Of a stretch of 64,000 bases of DNA, positions 61,281 to 64,000 are shown piece after piece (the first letter of the stretch is position 1; every line of letters begins with the position of its first letter). A program made the position numbers and the translations under genes. The stretch lies in the NCBI GenBank assembly GCA_001800315.1, contig MGVE01000020.1, positions 1 through 64,000 of the forward strand, written 5' to 3'. Source of the DNA: Elusimicrobia bacterium RIFOXYA2_FULL_47_53. Its GTDB lineage: Bacteria > Elusimicrobiota > Endomicrobiia > Endomicrobiales > XYA2-FULL-47-53. The notes below the pieces were generated by a model. It was not told the origin of the DNA, did not search any database, and was given only the letters and a program-made list of their open reading frames with translations.

Positions 61281-64000
61281 ATTTATCGCCTGCACGATCG
61301 TAGCGTGTTTCAGCTACAGCTTTGTGCTTTTTGAGCCGCTCTACGGCGCGGTGCAGGAATACCGTGACGGGGCGCTCGCTCGGGCTATGTCCTCCAAGAT
61401 GGAGCGTTTTGTCCTGCCGTACCGCTATGGCCGGGTTATGGGCGGCAGCTATTCCGGAGGAGAGAGGCTGGTGGTGTTTGTTCAGGATCTCCACTGCCAT
61501 CCCGAGGTTCAGAGAAACATAAGCGAAATTGAAAACCTTCTTGACAAGCGGTACGGTCTGGAAAAGATATTCGTTGAAGGCGCCCCGATGGGCAGGGTGG
61601 ACACAAAGGTGCTTGACACAATGCCCGCCCGCATCAAGGATAAAGTGTTGGAGAGCTTATTAGACCAGGGGCTGCTGAGCGGAAGCGAATATTACGCCGT
61701 AAAAAATAAACAGGATAAGCTCTACGGCCTTGAAGAGTGGGGAACCTATCTCGGGAACTACAACAGGATAAAAAGATTAATAGAGAGCAGGGACGGCCGC
61801 GTGAAAGCCGCTCAGGATGTCGCGGCGCGCATTGAGGCCATAAAAAGAGAACACCTCTCGCCCGAACTCAGGAAGCTTGAGCGGTATATCAAAAAAGCCG
61901 AAGCGCCGGGCGCCGATAAGTCCGCGCTGGCAAAAACCGGCAAGAAAAGCGAAGAGCACTATTTTGAGCTGGAAAAGCTCGGAGCCAAAGTCAACGAGGA
62001 TGTAAGCCAGTATCCGAACCTGAAGAAATTTATTGATATGGCGCGCTTCGGCCGGGAAATAAATTATAAAAAACTTCCCACTCAGATGCAGGAATATGTG
62101 GAAGAGCTGAAAAAAGTCGTGCCCTTCGGCGTTTACCGCCAGCTGACAAAAAAACTTGAGGAGGGAAACCGCGAGGAAGAGTACTATTTCGCCATGAGCG
62201 AGATCGCGGCGCAGTACGCGCCTTTATTAAACACAAGATACCCGGAAGTAAATAAATTCCTGGCTTACATAAGATTAAACTACAGCATAAATCCCATATA
62301 CCTGGTAAACGAGGAGAAGGGTTTCGGGGAGAGAATACTTGATAAAACCGCCAAACGCCTCGTGGACAAAGAGCTAATATTTTTAAGCCGCATGAGCGAG
62401 GCTTTCGCGGGCATGGCCGATCTTAAAGTTACGCCGGAGGAATACGGCTATTTTAAGGAAAATGTCGGCAGGTACCGCGCCCTGCTTCAAAAATACATAA
62501 GCAGGGATGAGCTTTCTGATGCCATGGCGGTTATGGGCGATGAGGATTTATATAAATATTTTGAAGTCAATATAGGCAGAAATGACATATTCAGCTCGGT
62601 CATTATTGACAAGGAGCAGGGATCCGGCGGCGCCGCGGCAACCCTCGGTTATGAGGCCGTGCTCTCCAACATAAACAAGTTTTCAAAGATTGATGTGGTT
62701 GTCACGGGAGGCTTTCACAGCGAGGTCGTCAAGGCCCTGGATAAAGCCGGCATTTCTTATGTCGCGGTAACGCCAAACGCCACAAAGATGTTTGATGAAG
62801 GCGTGTACGAAAGGCTGATGGTAGGCAGGCTTGAGGCAAAAGATATTATGCGCGCTTCTTTAGCCCCGGCGCTCATTTCCGCGGGAGCTACGCCACAGCA
62901 GGCAAACGCTCTTGTTACAATGCTGGCCGGGCTTACATTTTCAGAAAATTCCTCAAAAAACCGGGCTGAGATAGACAGAGGAATAAATGAGCTTGTTGAG
63001 TGGTTTGAAAGCGCGAACCTGCAGGCAAAAACCACCCTTGAAATAGACCGAAGCAAAAACGCGGTTACCATCGGCATAGGGTTGGATAAATGGCTTGTTT
63101 CAGCTGACCCGGGCAACGGCAAAAAAATTAAGATGGTCAGGAAAACCCCGGAATTCAAAAATAAAATTGGGGAATTGCTGTATAAAGTTGATGTTTCCCG
63201 CAACGGGAGAACCATTGGATTTGATGCATCGGCGCAGTCAACGGCAGAAGATGATGTGCCGCTTGACCCAAGGAAGAAAGTATTCGCGAAGACAAGCGCG
63301 GTTGAGGATAAATTCTACAATGAGTTCAGCAAAATGAGCGAGTTGGAAATACAGGATTACCTGAGAAATAAGATGGACTCATCATCAGGCGACCCTCTTG
63401 CCGCTGTTACGACTCAAATTGAAAAAGTTATGGACACGGATACAAATAATAAGTTTGCTTTATTGGAGGCCTTCTTTCGCGTTCTTGAGGCCAATGACGG
63501 TTACCTGATAGGACATTACCTGGGTAATATTAAAGCAAATATTGAACAGATGACCGACGGACCGATTGTGACCCGCCTTTACAGCCTGCAAGACCAGGAA
63601 AAAATAATGGAAGACCTGTTCAAGCAGAGGGCTTTTGCCCGCAGGATTTTTGAGATATGGGAAACCAGCCTTGCTTCGCAAGGCAGAGTTAAGACTGACA
63701 GCTCCCAAAGCGGTTTCGCGGATCCCCTTTTGCTTATGGGGCTTGCCGGCGCCGCCCTGCTGTTTGGCGCGCTTGGTTTCGTGGGCCTGGGAATAATTTC
63801 TTCGGCTTTACTGCATGACATTTATTATTTTTACATGCAAAACGGATCCTTAAACGGTTACGGTTTTGCCGGACTGCCGCGGCGGGTAGCGAAGCGTTTT
63901 ACCGTACTGCTGGCCCTTGCCAGGGGAAAGCCGGAAATAATATCCGGTGAAAAAGTTCCCGGTATAAACGCGGCCCTCCTGAGCTTAAAATTGTCACCCG
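61255..64000 (+). CDS. Very large secreted or membrane protein, N-terminal part (runs off the window)
   Basis: The frame is open from the ATG at 61255 (TGGAGGA ribosome binding site 4-5 nt upstream) to the window end, at least 915 residues. A hydrophobic N-terminus (residues 8-31, KFIACTIVACFSYSFVLFEP) suggests export. Residues 70-111 contain VVFVQDLHCHPEVQRNISEI (73-92) and IFVEGAP, and residues 480-500 contain VVVTGGFHSEVVKAL. The QDxHCxxExQxNI pattern recurs, from memory, at the start of very large Omnitrophota proteins. The spacing of the histidines and glutamate recalls TIKI/TraB/ChaN proteins. A second membrane helix lies near 824-846. Function is unknown. Confidence 0.8.
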   Translation, partial: MFRENKFVKFIACTIVACFSYSFVLFEPLYGAVQEYRDGALARAMSSKMERFVLPYRYGRVMGGSYSGGERLVVFVQDLHCHPEVQRNISEIENLLDKRYGLEKIFVEGAPMGRVDTKVLDTMPARIKDKVLESLLDQGLLSGSEYYAVKNKQDKLYGLEEWGTYLGNYNRIKRLIESRDGRVKAAQDVAARIEAIKREHLSPELRKLERYIKKAEAPGADKSALAKTGKKSEEHYFELEKLGAKVNEDVSQYPNLKKFIDMARFGREINYKKLPTQMQEYVEELKKVVPFGVYRQLTKKLEEGNREEEYYFAMSEIAAQYAPLLNTRYPEVNKFLAYIRLNYSINPIYLVNEEKGFGERILDKTAKRLVDKELIFLSRMSEAFAGMADLKVTPEEYGYFKENVGRYRALLQKYISRDELSDAMAVMGDEDLYKYFEVNIGRNDIFSSVIIDKEQGSGGAAATLGYEAVLSNINKFSKIDVVVTGGFHSEVVKALDKAGISYVAVTPNATKMFDEGVYERLMVGRLEAKDIMRASLAPALISAGATPQQANALVTMLAGLTFSENSSKNRAEIDRGINELVEWFESANLQAKTTLEIDRSKNAVTIGIGLDKWLVSADPGNGKKIKMVRKTPEFKNKIGELLYKVDVSRNGRTIGFDASAQSTAEDDVPLDPRKKVFAKTSAVEDKFYNEFSKMSELEIQDYLRNKMDSSSGDPLAAVTTQIEKVMDTDTNNKFALLEAFFRVLEANDGYLIGHYLGNIKANIEQMTDGPIVTRLYSLQDQEKIMEDLFKQRAFARRIFEIWETSLASQGRVKTDSSQSGFADPLLLMGLAGAALLFGALGFVGLGIISSALLHDIYYFYMQNGSLNGYGFAGLPRRVAKRFTVLLALARGKPEIISGEKVPGINAALLSLKLSP

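Overview
The window looks like a chromosomal segment of an uncultured Gram-negative bacterium. Lipoproteins with clear lipoboxes, CsgG-like secretory proteins, an MreBCD/PBP2/RodA elongasome, PBP1A, MotAB and a PilZ protein all point to a diderm cell with a peptidoglycan wall. The gene set, a large PPDK, and the N-terminal region of the very large last gene suggest Elusimicrobiota or Omnitrophota. That placement is inference, because no rRNA gene is present.

Layout. 1-16,204 is a nearly canonical S10-spc-alpha ribosomal cluster (rpsJ to rplQ with secY, adk, map, infA, rpmJ and rpoA); rpmD (L30) is missing. 16,257-21,939 is the elongasome operon mreB-mreC-mreD-mrdA-rodA. 22,148-30,151 carries a radical SAM/DUF2344 fusion, RNase G, an inserted minus-strand aspartate aminotransferase, and rplU-rpmA-obgE. 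30,626-36,090 is a six-gene run: VanZ-like, lipoprotein, half-size GDT1, PilZ, nitroreductase and a helicase-nuclease fusion. 36,210-38,620 (minus) is an ABC-2 exporter with a DUF2156 protein. 39,311-43,900 holds flbD-motA-motB and ppdK.

44,740-48,150 is an AT-rich accessory island. It contains a RAYT transposase bounded by 17-bp inverted repeats, a small membrane gene between copies of a direct repeat, and a two-gene operon bounded by a perfect 27-bp inverted repeat. That operon has a consensus promoter covered by palindromes and encodes a winged-helix-like protein and a partner with a HEPN-like RX4H motif. It is the best candidate here for an undescribed defence or toxin-antitoxin system.

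48,317-60,009 is a mixed region: small membrane and cysteine-rich proteins, two CsgG-like proteins, a TPP riboswitch with a His-type Thi4, an MFS exporter, cyclophilin, a radical SAM protein, a cluster of membrane proteins, and PBP1A. 60,580-64,000 has a promoter, a signal-peptide protein with a terminator hairpin inside its coding end, and the start of a very large secreted or membrane protein with a possible TIKI/ChaN-like N-terminal domain.

The intergenic spaces are rich in repeats: (i) inverted repeats built from a 7-nt unit NNRTAAG, six of them inside the ribosomal cluster; (ii) an about 200-nt structured family whose copies show compensatory base changes; (iii) short palindromes around ATCTCAAATTTGAGAT; (iv) GTCATTGCGAG...GCAATCTC type palindromic repeats. 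Many promoters match TTGACA-N17-TATAAT closely, so a standard sigma-70 system can be read directly from the sequence.
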